From Acanthosepion esculentum (taxonomy: Eukaryota > Mollusca > Cephalopoda > Sepiida > Sepiidae), in NCBI GenBank assembly GCA_964036315.1, contig OZ038517.1, positions 50,806,455-50,870,454 on the forward strand: a DNA stretch of 64,000 nucleotides, in the 5' to 3' direction. Shown here one piece after another: positions 21,124-30,424 of this stretch. Numbering within the stretch: position 1 is the stretch's first letter; each line of letters opens with the position of its first letter. The notes under the pieces were generated by a model that made no database searches, was not told where the DNA came from, and saw only the letters and a list, made by a program, of their open reading frames with translations. The position numbers and the translations under genes are program-made.

Positions 21124-21901
21124 AGCGCACAGAGAATTAGACATTGAAGACATCGGGCTATACCGAGACGACGGGCTCATGGTAGTGAGGAGCTCCACAA
21201 ATTTTAAAACAGATTAGATTAGAACGATAATTTATAGTGAATTCGGAAAAATAGATCTAAAAACTATAGTAAACACCAAATTAAAAAGGGTAAATTTCCT
21301 CGACGTAACTCTAGACTTAGTAAACAAAAATTACACACCCTACAGAAAACCTAATATCAACCCCTTGTATGTACACCCTAAGTCAAACCACCCTCCATCT
21401 ATAATTAAGCATATACCCACATCAGTAGAGAAAAGAATAAGCATGAACTCCGTAAATAAGGAAATATTCCAAGCACATAGTAAGTTTTATAACACGGCCC
21501 TGAAAAATAGCGGATACAAAAACGCTGACATAAGCTATAAAAACAATAGCACTAATAGTAAGAAGAATAGGAAAAGAAAGATCATATGGTATACACCTCC
21601 GTTCAACCAAATGGTCAGCACTAAACTTAGCCATAAGTTCCTAGCTTTAATAGGTAAACACTTCCCCAAAAATAGCAAACTGAGCCAAATCTTTAATAAA
21701 AATACCCTAAAGTTAAGTTACAGCTGCACTGAAAACCTAGAAAGAATAATAAAAAAGCATAATAGTAAAATCTTAGGAAAACACCCATGCCAAAACAGTG
21801 CCAATAAAACTCCTAAACTGCAACTAGACAGAAAAAATGAAAAATCATGTGATTGTAGAAACCCTAATGACTGCCCATTAGAAAACAAGATGCCTCACTA
21901 A
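21124..21901 (+). pseudogene. Penelope-like reverse transcriptase C-terminal part
   Basis: The frame at 21124-21215 encodes D-I-E-D-I-G-L-Y-R-D-D-G-L-M-V-V. Y-R-D-D is the active-site box in Penelope-like reverse transcriptases. A stop follows, then K-R-V-N-F-L-D-V-T-L-D-L and Y-R-K-P-N, H-P-P-S-I-I-K-H-I-P-T-S-V-E-K-R-I-S, and a long basic linker up to 21901. These are the thumb and linker landmarks of the family. The linker ends with C-D-C-R-N-P-N-D-C-P-L-E-N-K. A single extra A near 21888-21891 would then shift the frame: the next frame continues C-L-T-K-S-V-V-Y-Q-C directly into the endonuclease. The RT part is 5'-truncated and carries a stop, so it is inactive. Confidence 0.8.
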
Positions 21902-21905
21902 ATCC

Positions 21906-22277
21906 GTGGTATACCAATGTACCATCTCATCCATGGAGAGTCCTAACACTGAAAGGTTATACATTGGGTCAACTAAGAATAATTTTAAAATTAGATGGAG
22001 ACAACACAAAAGCTCCTTCAACAACATCCAAAATAGAAATCAGACATCTCTATCCCAATACGACTGGCATTTAAAGGAAACGAACAAAACACCGAAAGTA
22101 AAATGGAAAATAATAAATAGAACTAGAACTTGTAAAACCTGGGATGACCCATGCCCTCTGTGCCTACACAAAAAACTGCACATCATTAGATTTCTAAATA
22201 GTGAAAAGTTACTAAACCATAGACATGAGTTAACGGTGTTCTGTCGTCATCAAATGATTTTCGCATTAAATAATTAA
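21906..22277 (+). pseudogene. GIY-YIG endonuclease domain of Penelope-like element
   Basis: It begins V-V-Y-Q-C-T-I-S-S and continues R-L-Y-I-G-S-T-K-N-N-F-K-I-R-W-R-Q-H-K-S-S-F. The paired V-Y-x-C and Y-I-G elements, the R-x-x-x-H and the later E-K-L-L-N-H-R-H-E-L segment fit the GIY-YIG nuclease fold. In Penelope-like elements this domain nicks target DNA for reverse transcription. A C-P-L-C-L-H knuckle (W-D-D-P-C-P-L-C) sits between. The stop at 22277 is followed by a 3' UTR. The domain itself is uninterrupted and is separated from the RT part only by the one-base shift. Confidence 0.8.
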
Positions 22278-22842
22278 TAAATAGATTTAAACAAATTAAG
22301 TCCATAATTTAATAGCCTTAAAAACTCAGCCCAATAATTATTGAGAAAAACCCTTTGATAAAAAAAGCCATGTAAATAAACAAATAAATAAACAGATCAA
22401 ATAGATAATAATGAAACATAACCTTCTAGTCACTCAACGACTCAAGGCAAGGCCAAAAAAAAAAAAAAAAAAAAAGACGCTGTCTGACCGGCCTAAGACC
22501 ACTCTCGACATAGAATTCCCATTGTAACTTGATACGCATTTTTGGAAGGGGACTGGCCTGTAGATAAAAAATTAATTCTAACTTCAACGGCCGAAACTAG
22601 CCGTTTCCATAGCAACTAATGTTCCAATGATACCGCACTTATAAACACTTGCTAACCAAAAGATAGCTTATTCCCAAATTCTCGCTTGACAAGGAAGCGG
22701 GTCCAGACACCTTAACTCTACATAACTTAAAAAATTATGTTAGGGGTCTCGGCTCTCGCTTTCGAAACATGAGAACTCTTATGTAGCGAAGGAATCATAT
22801 TTTTAAAAAACTAAAAATATTATTATAATTACATACATACAT

Positions 22843-22885
<43 letters not shown>

Positions 22886-22892
22886 AAAACAT

Positions 22893-23000
22893 TGAAGTCA
22901 ACACTCAGAGGCAACAGACTGTTTCATGCTAGATGCAATCATCAAGCCTGATGATTGCATCTAGCATGAAACAGTCTGTTGCCTTTAAGTGTTAACTTCA
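22893..23000. repeat. 54-bp-arm palindrome with canonical hammerhead core
   Basis: The arms 22893-22944 and 22949-23000 pair with few mismatches. On the + strand CTGATGA (22948-22954), TTGCATCTAGCAT, GAAAC (22968-22972) and TGTT (22977-22980) match the hammerhead core; predicted cleavage is after 22980. Stem III would be ACA:UGU with a GUC loop. Stem II is only three pairs plus a mismatch. Confidence 0.65.
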
Positions 23001-23088
23001 TTGTTCACTTTATGTTTACATATACTCTATCTCTGATATCGAACACTTTATCCCATAAATATAGCACACTTTGAAACTCTGTTTCTTT

Positions 23089-23130
<42 letters not shown>
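23001..23130. repeat. Penelope-terminal repeat segment and (TA)n
   Basis: CTCTATCTCTGATATCGAACACTTTATCCCATAAATATAGCACAC is the complement of 12585-12640 and 25040-25095. It therefore always accompanies the hammerhead palindromes. A TA run follows at 23093-23128. Confidence 0.65.
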
Positions 23131-23134
<4 letters not shown>

Positions 23135-23274
23135 CGGAGCTGGGAATCTTTAGCTTTGAAAGGGCAACCAGTTAGGGGCAATTCTGAATTTAAATTCCTT
23201 GCAAACCTGTCATGGACCCACATGATAAGGTAGGGTCCATTACTCCCCATGTTTTACTGATGTTGGAGTAAGCC

Positions 23275-23505
23275 TGTTTCTAATGAACTGAGGGAAAAAA
23301 GGCCTTCAAAATGGCTCCCCTTGATGATCCCCTTGAACTTGGGGGAAAAGAAGAAAGTCACACAGAGCAAGTTCTATTGAATAAGGAGGTTGTTCTAGTA
23401 CAGCGATGTTCTTCTCAGCCAGAAGCTGCCGGATGCTCAGGGCATTGTGAGCAGGTGCATTGTTGTGGTGAAGTAGCTACAGTTTGTCCTGCAACAACAC
23501 TTGCA
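23275..23505 (-). pseudogene. Mariner transposase catalytic-domain fragment
   Basis: On the - strand H-N-N-A-P-A-H-N-A-L-S-I-R-Q-L-L-A is the block around the second catalytic Asp, with D changed to N. E-Q-P-P-Y-S-I-E-L-A-L-C-D-F-L-L-F-P is the block around the third. After a one-base shift it reads K-F-K-G-I-I-K-G-S-H-F-E. These are unmistakable mariner-type landmarks. No TIRs or N-terminus were seen. Confidence 0.75.
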
Positions 23506-23652
23506 TGCGAAAAAATGCTATGGTTGCAGAAAGCTAATATTACAGTTATATACACCTAAAATATCATGTTAGATGATAATACAATCTGCTAGCACACCCA
23601 CTGTTACTTTTCAGACAGACCTCATATATATATTTCAGCAGTTTTCAGAAAT

Positions 23653-23654
<2 letters not shown>

Positions 23655-23714
<60 letters not shown>
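23655..23714. repeat. (TA)n microsatellite
   Basis: About 30 TA units. Confidence 0.95.
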
Positions 23715-23717
<3 letters not shown>

Positions 23718-23769
23718 AGAGAGAGTGTATGTGTGTGATAGATAAATTGTCGTCTAAATTACGCAAAAA

Positions 23770-24172
23770 TTAAGGCTGGCATCCTGTTCCCACCCCTTCA
23801 CCATTGAAACTGTTAGATGTAGACGTCTCTTCTACTCCAATAGCGTCATGTCTCGCACATCTCACCTGTGGAACTCCCTTCCTTATTCCCGTTTCCCTGA
23901 CAAATATAATCTCCAACTATTTAAGTGTAACGTCAATTGACATCTCCAGTTGCCTTGATCTATCCACTTCCCTTCTCCACATCCTTTCCCCTTTCATTCC
24001 TATCGGCTCTCGCTCCAAATCTTCTGTAACCCCCTTGCCTTGATCGATCCACTATCTTTCTCCACATCCTCTCCTTTACCACTCCTACCTGCTCTTCCTC
24101 CAAACCTTCTGTAACCCCTTGCGTGCTAGTGGCTTCCAGCCTTGCTTGGGGTGAAAAGCTTAAAAAAAAAAT
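23770..24172 (+). mobile_element. LINE family A 3'-end fragment
   Basis: It matches the complement of 46380-46800 (CACCATTGAAA..TTAGATGTAGACGTCTCTTC, GTCATGTCTCGCACATCTCACC). It ends with the full 3' terminus CCCCTTGCGTGCTAGTGGC..GCCTTGCTTGGGGTGAAAAGCTT, poly-A and (TA)n, a normal LINE 3' junction. Confidence 0.75.
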
Positions 24173-24181
24173 ATATATATA

Positions 24182-24914
24182 TATTTAGCAAAATTACACA
24201 AAAATATCTTGAAGGACTAAAGAGTAAATTTATTCAATAAAATCACCATTTGCTCCAGCTACGGCCTCCAGATAAATTCAGAATCCCCTGCAACTCTTTT
24301 AGACAGTCTCCTTGTTGGTGAATGCTGCCATAACCCTTGCCTTCTTTGGAGTTTTGTTGGTCTCTCACTCTACTGTACCCCACACATAATTATCAAGTGG
24401 CTTGCAATCTGGGGAGTTAGGTGGCCAGGTGTAAGCAGTGATGTGGTCGCAGAAATTGTCCGTCAGCCATGACTGGGTTCTACTGCCTGAGTGAGTCCTG
24501 TTGCCAGACATATGGTCTTCAAGCAGACACCTTCTTGACCCAGGGCAGCACTACCTCGTTAAGGCACTTGATATAGGCCTCCATGTTGAGTCTGACGCGC
24601 TCAACAACAAATTCAGGAGTTCTTTTCTTATTGGAACAATTCACCGTTAGACTCATCCAATTCTTTCCGAATCCTCTGCACTGTCCTCAGATTGACACCC
24701 AAACACTCTGAAATATTTGCATTAGAGCTTCTGGTGCAAATGCCAAGCAGTAGAACATGCCATTTCCAAATTTCTGGCAGAGTGAATTGCATCATAGTGC
24801 TCTCTTTCTCACAGACAGTGCCCAACTGGTCCTACTATACTGTGCCGTTAATAAAATCTAAACACATCTGCAAAATTAAAAATATAAAATGGCGATAATT
24901 TAACCATCGTAACC
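24182..24914 (-). mobile_element. Mariner-type element with internal deletion, copy 1
   Basis: In - sense the right TIR GGTTACGATGGTTAAATTATCGCC resembles the TIR of the copy at 27223. The encoded frame joins an N-terminal HTH directly to the C-terminal catalytic part at R-T-P-E-F-V, the same junction as copy 2. The 3' end dissolves into a (TA)n tract. Confidence 0.75.
24240..24825 (-). pseudogene. Transposase remnant (HTH fused to C-terminal part)
   Basis: It starts near 24795 with M-M-Q-F-T-L-P-E-I-W-K-W-H-V-L-L-L-G, then N-I-S-E-C-L-G-V-N-L-R-T-V-Q-R-I-R-K-E-L (DNA-binding helices). After E-S-N-G-E-L it reaches K-K-R-T-P-E-F-V. It then jumps to R-L-N-M-E-A-Y-I-K-C-L and V-L-P-W-V-K-K-V, which lie far downstream in full-length relatives. 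The first catalytic Asp region is absent, and stops follow. Confidence 0.7.
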
Positions 24915-24945
24915 TGTATGTATATATATATATATATATATTTGG

Positions 24946-25003
<58 letters not shown>

Positions 25004-25021
25004 TAAATATATATATATATA
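24915..25021. repeat. Compound (TA)n/(CA)n microsatellite
   Basis: Alternating TA, CA and TA tracts. Confidence 0.9.
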
Positions 25022-25195
25022 TATATATGAAGAAATATAGTTTTAAGGGGTGCTATATTTATGGGATAAAGTGCTCAATATCAGAGATAGAGCGTATGTA
25101 AATATAAAAGTGATCATTGAAGTCAACACTCAGAGGCGACAGGCTGTTTCACACTAGACGCAATCGTCAGGCTGCCTGACAATTGCGTCTATATA
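25022..25195. repeat. Hammerhead palindrome, third copy (right arm truncated)
   Basis: It has the same leader as 12572-12642 (AAATATAGT..GTGCTATATTTATGGGATAAAGTGCTCAATATCAGAGATAGAG). The left arm at 25108-25171 is intact; the right arm is cut by (TA/CA)n after TGCCTGACAATTGCGTCT. On the - strand of the left arm: CTGACGA (complement of 25164-25170), GAAAC (25146-25150) and TGTC (25138-25141). Confidence 0.65.
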
Positions 25196-25264
25196 TACAC
25201 ACACACACACACATATATATACATATATATATATATATGCACACACACACACATATATATAAAT

Positions 25265-25298
<34 letters not shown>

Positions 25299-25300
25299 TC
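25196..25300. repeat. Compound (CA)n/(TA)n microsatellite
   Basis: Interleaved CA and TA runs. Confidence 0.9.
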
Positions 25301-25395
25301 AATGACTGAAACCTCCTGACAAGTGGACTAAACAATTACAAATATCTATGAAACTCAAATGTTGATGTTCTAAATTTAACATCATTCAGCTGACA

Positions 25396-25401
<6 letters not shown>

Positions 25402-25438
<37 letters not shown>
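25402..25438. repeat. (TA)n microsatellite
   Basis: TA run. Confidence 0.95.
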
Positions 25439-25439
<1 letters not shown>

Positions 25440-25619
25440 CCAGGTAAAATGAGAACAAATGGAGTATAATTCCACTGTACATAAAATTTAATTTAAAAGA
25501 GGGCTCAATACAGAATAGAATTGCCAGTAGTTTAACAAGGAAACACATTTATGGTATTGAAACATAACTGCCATTATGTAGTGATTTTTAGCATGTTTGA
25601 ATATCCTAAAATAAATAAT

Positions 25620-25627
<8 letters not shown>

Positions 25628-25680
<53 letters not shown>
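25628..25680. repeat. (TA)n microsatellite
   Basis: TA run. Confidence 0.95.
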
Positions 25681-25684
<4 letters not shown>

Positions 25685-25739
25685 CATAGATCCTTGGCAG
25701 TGATTTTTAATCATTTTGTTATGTGGTTGGACAAGTTTT

Positions 25740-25975
25740 TTCTTTTGTCATGTCTGTCTTTTATTGCTTCAGCGTTGAGTAGGTACCAAACTTCTGGTTT
25801 TGTTTTTATTAGTTTTTGTTCTTTAAGTTTTTGTATCTTTGGATATAACACTTCTATTTCAGTTTTTTTTTTATCCAATCTGTTGTCTTCAAAAATGACA
25901 GGTGGGTCCAAAAAGCAAAACAAGAAATTTAGAACCTACTCAAACCTGAAGCAATAGACAGACATGACAAAATAA
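25740..25975. repeat. Inverted repeat, ~42-bp arms with ~140-bp spacer
   Basis: TTTTGTCATGTCTGTC..TTGCTTCAGCGTTGAGTAGGTACC and its complement GAACCTACTCAAACCTGAAGCAATAGACAGACATGACAAAA face each other. The spacer contains a 70-residue Lys-rich - strand frame (25711-25923) of unknown identity. Beyond it there are TA tracts on both sides. Confidence 0.7.
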
Positions 25976-25979
25976 TACA

Positions 25980-26749
25980 TATATATATATATATATATAA
26001 TCCAAAATAATCACAGAGATAGAAACTTCAGTGTTACTACCAGTTTCATGCAACAAAGCAGTATATTTCACTGCCATTGGTTGTCTTCCAACATATTTCT
26101 AAATTGTTTTTCTATTTAAAGTTTTCTTGCTACAGACTTTTGAGTATTCTTTATCTTTTCACTGTGAAGATATGTTTCTTCATGTTTGTTTTTTGGGGAC
26201 CTGTTTTTTTTTTTTTTTTTTTTTTTTCATAAGTGTCATTTTTCTTATTTAATTTGGTTAATTTACGCGAACTTATATATCACAGACTGATTGTTTCATA
26301 TACATACCTCTCCTCTGACAGGTCTAATAAAACAAAGAAGAAAAATCTAAGTCTGAATTTGAACCCCCCTAACCCCCCCCCCCTCCCAAAAAAAAATTGA
26401 ATGAAAGATAATAAAGTATTTTATATGTAGAGGCAACTCTGATAAGATATGAACCACCTTTAAGTTAAGTGTGTTTTTATGACCCTACCAGGAGAGATCT
26501 TACAGCAAAGCACAAATTGGGTTTACAAATCTTTTTTTTTCTCTCTCTCACACACACACACACACAGATCTCCTAACACATAACAATTTAGCCAATGCAT
26601 TAGTTATCCACAGTTCAATAATAAATTCAACAACAACTTCAATCTCAAGAATGTCACAATTATTAAAAGTAAAAATAACTTACTTAGACAAAAAAAATTC
26701 TTGGGAGTTCAATTACAAATTTTTACCAAACATGTTAACTTAGGCCCCA

Positions 26750-26755
<6 letters not shown>
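25980..26755. other. Unannotated interval
   Basis: It contains a poly-T run near 26207-26227, a C-rich patch near 26375 and a short (CA)n at about 26550. No gene is recognised. Confidence 0.4.

Positions 26756-26795
<40 letters not shown>
26755..26795. repeat. (TA)n microsatellite
   Basis: TA run. Confidence 0.95.
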
Positions 26796-26797
<2 letters not shown>

Positions 26798-27215
26798 CAG
26801 ACATTTTTTTATGTTTATATGTTCTTTTTATAGATACAAATACTTAAGTAAATGGACTGTTTATAATAAACAGTAATAACAACATTTACTGGCCTGAATG
26901 TCCTAGAAATTTTCATAGAAAATATGCATCCTCCAACAGAGAAAATGATGGAGAATTGTGTTTAAAAACAGTAAAATCGACCTTGCTAACCGAACACTCC
27001 TCTGTGGCTCAATCGGTGAAGGCATGTTAGGCTATATGACGGTTCCATATAGGATACATGTTCAGTTCCTGTCGGAGGACGCATATTTTCTATAAAAATT
27101 TCTCGGACATTCAGGCCGATAAATGTTGCTAATACTGTTTATTATAAACAGAGCATTTACTTAAATATTTTTATCTATAAAAAGAATGTATAAACATAAA
27201 AAAATGTCTGAAATA
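26796..27215. mobile_element. Long inverted repeat enclosing a tRNA-like sequence
   Basis: Arms 26796-26935 and about 27085-27215 are reverse complements with indels (TTTCAGACATTTTTTTATGTTTATA at the outer end, AATGTCC..GAAATTTT.ATAGAAAATATGC inside). The spacer at 26998-27079 is tRNA-like. It looks like a fold-back element or an inverted pair of SINE tails. Confidence 0.65.
26998..27079 (+). tRNA. tRNA-like pseudogene or SINE head
   Basis: The 82-nt span can pair TCCTCTG at its 5' end with CGGAGGA at its 3' end, giving a seven-pair acceptor stem with one G-U. TGGCTCAATCGG fits a D-arm/A box, and ACATG-TTCAGTT-CCTGT approximates a T arm with a 7-nt loop and B box. The anticodon arm is unclear and the variable region is long, so it is a tRNA-derived sequence and not a confident tRNA gene. 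Confidence 0.45.
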
Positions 27216-27222
27216 TATATAT

Positions 27223-28422
27223 GGTGCGATGTGTAAATTGTCACCATTTTATATATTTAATTTCATGCATGCACATTGTTATTGACCTTGTCAACTGCAC
27301 AGTATTGTAGGGTCAGTTGGACACCATCTGTGAGAAAAAGTGCATCATGACACAATTCACTCTGCCAGAAATTTGGAAACGACATGCTGTACTGCTTGGC
27401 AATCACACCGGAAGCTCCAATACGAACATTTCAGAGTGTTTAGGTGTCAATCTGAGAGCAGTGCAGAGGATTCAGAAAGAGTTGGGTGAGTCTAATGGTG
27501 ATTACGAAGGTACAGCAGCTCAGAAAACTCACTCAGATCCTTCTGATAAGAAAAGAACTCCTGAATTTGTTGGTGAGGGCCTCAGACTCCACACAGAGGC
27601 TTACATCAAGTACCCTGAGGAGGTGGTTCTGCCTTGGGTCAAGAGGGTGGCTGCTAGAAAACCCGATGTCTGGCAACAGGACTATGTACCATGCCACACA
27701 AGCAGTAGAACGTAGTTATGGCTGACAGACAATTTCTGCGAAGACATCACCCCTTACATCTAGCCACCTAATTCCCCAAACTGCAACCCTCTTGATTATT
27801 ATGTATCGGGTGCAGTTGAGTGAGAGACCAACAGAACACCTTGTAACACCAAAGATGAACTGAAGGCAAGGATTATAGCAGCATTCACGAAAGTAAATGA
27901 GGAGACCATCCAGAAGAGTTGCAGGAGATTCTGAAGTCATCTTGACACCATGATTGATGCCAATGGCAATTTTACTATTTATTATTTCAAGATATTTTTG
28001 TGTCATTTTGGTAAATATATATGTAAAAATGGGATGTCAGTGTTATTTTCATTTTTGTGTAATTCCGATGACAATTTATCCATCGCACCCTATCTGGAGG
28101 CCGTGATTGAAGCCAATGGAGATTATATGGAATAAATTTACTCTTTAGTATTTCAAGATATTTTTGTGTAATTTTGGTAAATATATCTGTTAAAATGAGA
28201 TGTCAATGTTATTTTCATTTTTGTGTAATTCCGATGACAATTTATCCCTCGCACCCTATCTGGAGGCCGTGATTGAAGCCAATGGCGATTATATGGAATA
28301 AATTTACTCTTTAGTATTTCAAGATATTTTTGTGTAATTTTGGTAAATATATCTGTTAAAGTGAGATGTCAATGTTATTTTAATTTTTGCATCATTTAGA
28401 CAGCAATTTATCCATTGCACCC
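27223..28422 (+). mobile_element. Mariner-type element with internal deletion, copy 2
   Basis: TIRs: GGTGCGATGTGTAAATTGTC at the left. At the right GACAATTTATCCATCGCACC (28070 region) and again near 28397-28422, because the 3' end is tandemly reiterated. The final 28050-28400 contains about two and a half ~175-bp repeats of GGAGGCCGTGATTGAAGCCAATGG .. GATATTTTTGTGTAATTTTGGTAAATATAT. The left end sits at TA, the expected target. Confidence 0.75.
27317..27960 (+). pseudogene. Transposase remnant, same deletion as copy 1
   Basis: The longest frame (27317-27715) encodes T-Q-F-T-L-P-E-I-W-K-R-H-A-V-L-L-G-N-H-T, then N-I-S-E-C-L-G-V-N-L-R-A-V-Q-R-I-Q-K-E-L (HTH) and K-K-R-T-P-E-F-V. It then jumps to L-R-L-H-T-E-A-Y-I-K and V-L-P-W-V-K-R-V. 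W-Q-Q-D-Y-V-P-C-H-T-S precedes a stop; W-Q-Q-D is the second catalytic Asp block. A later frame shows P-P-N-S-P-N-C-N-P-L-D-Y-Y, the third block with its first D changed to N. The section carrying the first catalytic Asp is missing. It is not active. Confidence 0.75.
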
Positions 28423-28433
28423 TGTGTGTGTGA

Positions 28434-28436
<3 letters not shown>

Positions 28437-28478
<42 letters not shown>
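28437..28478. repeat. (TA)n microsatellite
   Basis: TA run. Confidence 0.95.
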
Positions 28479-28480
<2 letters not shown>

Positions 28481-28561
28481 GTGTGTTTATAGCTTCCATT
28501 TCTGTTGTTATTTTTTATTACAATCCTCTTTAAACTCATCTATTTTAATAAAGATAAAAGC

Positions 28562-28795
28562 TACATTAAAAAGAATAAAAACTTGTAATTCCAATGGATA
28601 ATTTATTGTTAAAACCGATATATTTCAGAAATCTTTTGCAATCCTTGATCACTCTTGAGAAATTAATGAAACAGTGACTACACTGCATTGTATACATTAT
28701 AAATTCAAATTAAATTGAGTTCACAAGACTGTTCACAAGTTCTGTTTTAACAATAAATTATCCGTTGGAATTACAAGTTTTTATTCTTTTTAATT
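28562..28795. repeat. Inverted repeat, ~48-bp arms
   Basis: AAAAGAATAAAAACTTGTAATTCCAATGGATAATTTATTGTTAAAAC (28568-28614) is mirrored at 28742-28792 with one mismatch. The spacer is about 125 bp. It is probably a terminal-repeat remnant of a Penelope-type element, by analogy with the other palindromes. Confidence 0.75.
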
Positions 28796-28879
28796 CGACT
28801 TCACCAATGGAATCAAGCGCTTTTACAATTATAAAGATAATAGTTACTTTATTTCAAAAACAAGGATATTAAAAAATGC

Positions 28880-29388
28880 TGTAAAAAAGGACACAAGCAT
28901 AATTGTTTTTGCAAGTGCTACTTCTTCTGTGTGACATGTTCCTTCAGGACGTGGGTGATTATGGCTCTCCACAACTTCCTGTCCTTTGTAGGCCTTAGGA
29001 ATAATTTCTTTCATTTTTATTTTTTTTGCTATATCTCCTAATCCCTGTTCTGCCAAACATTTACACCAGCTCCTTAGGTTAGGCACTGCTTGTCTCTATC
29101 TCTCTTGGCTTCATTATTTCCTGTGAGTATCAAATTTTCCAAGCCCACTTTCCTTATTATGTGTCCTGAAAATTTCAACTGACTCTTTCTGATGCTATAT
29201 ATAAGTATCCTTTTTGTCTCCATTTCTTCTGAAACTTCATCGTTGCTCACATATTCAGTTTATGGTATTCTCAGCATCCTTCTGTAGAGCCTCATTTCTT
29301 TAACCTCATCTCTTCTCAATCCATGAATAGATGGTCCTGCATTGACTGATATTACATAACAATTCAGTACACTTTTCTTCGTTTCCAG
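28880..29388 (-). pseudogene. RTE-like LINE relic, 3' part
   Basis: It is parallel to 14820-15250: CTCCACAACTTCCTGTCCTTTGTAG, CCCTGTTCTGCCAAACATTTACACC, TTCCAAGCCCACTTTCCTTATTATG. On the - strand it corresponds to the C-terminal R-R-M-L-R-I and following region. It is interrupted at 29388 by a 5S-derived SINE; the 5' continuation is at 30105-30350. Confidence 0.7.
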
Positions 29389-29390
29389 CA

Positions 29391-29509
29391 GCTTACGATC
29401 ATATCACATTGAAACACTGGTTCCTGTACAATCACCGAAGCTAAGCAACCTTGATCCTGGTCAGTACCTAGATGGGTAGCTGCTTGGGAATGCTAGGTGC
29501 TATAAGCTT
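29391..29509 (+). mobile_element. 5S rRNA-derived SINE head, copy 1
   Basis: GCTTACGATCATATCACATTGAAA, CCGAAGCTAAGCAACCTTGATCCTGG, TCAGTACCTAGATGGGTAGCTGCTTGGGAATGCTAGGTGCTATAAGC aligns end to end with animal 5S rRNA. The A-box (AAGCTAAGCA) and C-box (TAGATGGG..GCTTGGGAAT) internal promoter regions are preserved. Many substitutions and the continuation into a non-5S body exclude a functional 5S gene. Confidence 0.85.
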
Positions 29510-30104
29510 GGATGTACGAGGGATGTAATGAATAATGGCTCGGAATTTTTAATCAGAGAGCTAACTTCCAATTCTAATTTTTTTTCGTTATATTCACTTA
29601 CATGCAAATACCCTTGGGAAAATTACGAATCAACATCTTCTCCCTCCCAGCTATGGGTTAAGTAGTAAGACTTGTATCACAAAATCATAATTATCTCAAA
29701 AAACAATTCTTACAAACGAAAAATATTTTCTTGTTTTAAATAACCTGCAGAGGGTTGATGAGCTATAAAAAATGAATCGATCAATTAATGAAATACTGAT
29801 TATCTACACAGGCATGTAATATTTATATATAGAAACCACCTGGACATAAAGTGAGGGATCATTTTTTGTGCTGAATGTAATATAGAATTGATCCCTGATT
29901 TTATGTCCACAGTATAATGTCTTGTTTGTTTACCAAATTATGATAAGATATGAATCCACATTTTCTCGACCCCAGCTACAGGTTAATTAGCAAGACTTGC
30001 ATCAGTAAATCAAAATTATCTCAAAAAACAATTCTTACAAACGAAAAATATTTTCTGGCTTTAAATTACCTACAAAGCCGTAAAAAATGAAGAATCTTTG
30101 TTCC
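29510..30104 (+). mobile_element. Body of 5S-derived SINE, with internal duplication
   Basis: The body AATAATGGCTCGGAATTTT..CAGCTATGGGTTAAGTAGTAAGAC resembles the body after the second 5S head at 38690-38890. The block AACAATTCTTACAAACGAAAAATATTTTCT occurs twice (about 29702 and 30029). The element sits inside the RTE-like LINE: CGTTTCCAGCA before it and TGTTCCCAGCA after it form a candidate target duplication. Confidence 0.7.
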
Positions 30105-30350
30105 CAGCAAAATTTTTACTGTTTCTTAATACTTTTGCTTACCCTTTCGAAGACATCTCTCACTATCCTATTGGGTCTTCAGATTTCAGTGTCACATTGT
30201 CCGTGCACTTCCAAGATATTTAAATATTTGCACTTGTTAAATTTTGGCATCTCCAATTTGTAATTTGCATGTTGGGCTGTTTCTTTTGCCGATAACCATG
30301 CATTCTGTCTTTTTACAGTTGATGTTTCACGCAAGTGCTCACCAGTTATT
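30105..30350 (-). pseudogene. RTE-like LINE relic, 5' continuation
   Basis: TTTTTACTGTTTCTTAATACTTTTGC, TCTAATTTG-type and GCATTCTGTCTTTTTACAGTTGATG match 15280-15510 of the other RTE copy. The LINE therefore resumes exactly after the SINE insertion. Confidence 0.7.
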
Positions 30351-30424
30351 TAATATATAGATTCCCTGGCCCAATTCACATCAGCACCTGGTAATGTGTA
30401 CTTAATTGGCCACCTAATTCCACC

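Larger units (their letters stand above)
21118..22830 (+). mobile_element. 5'-truncated Penelope-like element
   Basis: It comprises the end of a reverse transcriptase, a cysteine-bearing linker, a GIY-YIG endonuclease and a 3' region. The 3' region holds a hammerhead-like block (22680-22800: CTTGACAAGGAAGCG .. CGCTTTCGAAACATG). The 5' boundary is the perfect hairpin at 21025-21117. Most of the reverse transcriptase is missing. Confidence 0.8.

Noticed and set aside
25711..25923. 70-residue Lys-rich - strand frame
   Set aside because: It lies between inverted-repeat arms and matches nothing I recognise. It is noted under the inverted repeat but not called a gene.
26998..27079. Functional tRNA gene
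   Set aside because: The acceptor pairs well but the anticodon arm cannot be placed with confidence and the sequence sits in a fold-back repeat. It is kept only as tRNA-like.
29391..29509. Functional 5S rRNA gene
   Set aside because: Many substitutions and a shared non-5S body with a second copy indicate a SINE head and not a gene.
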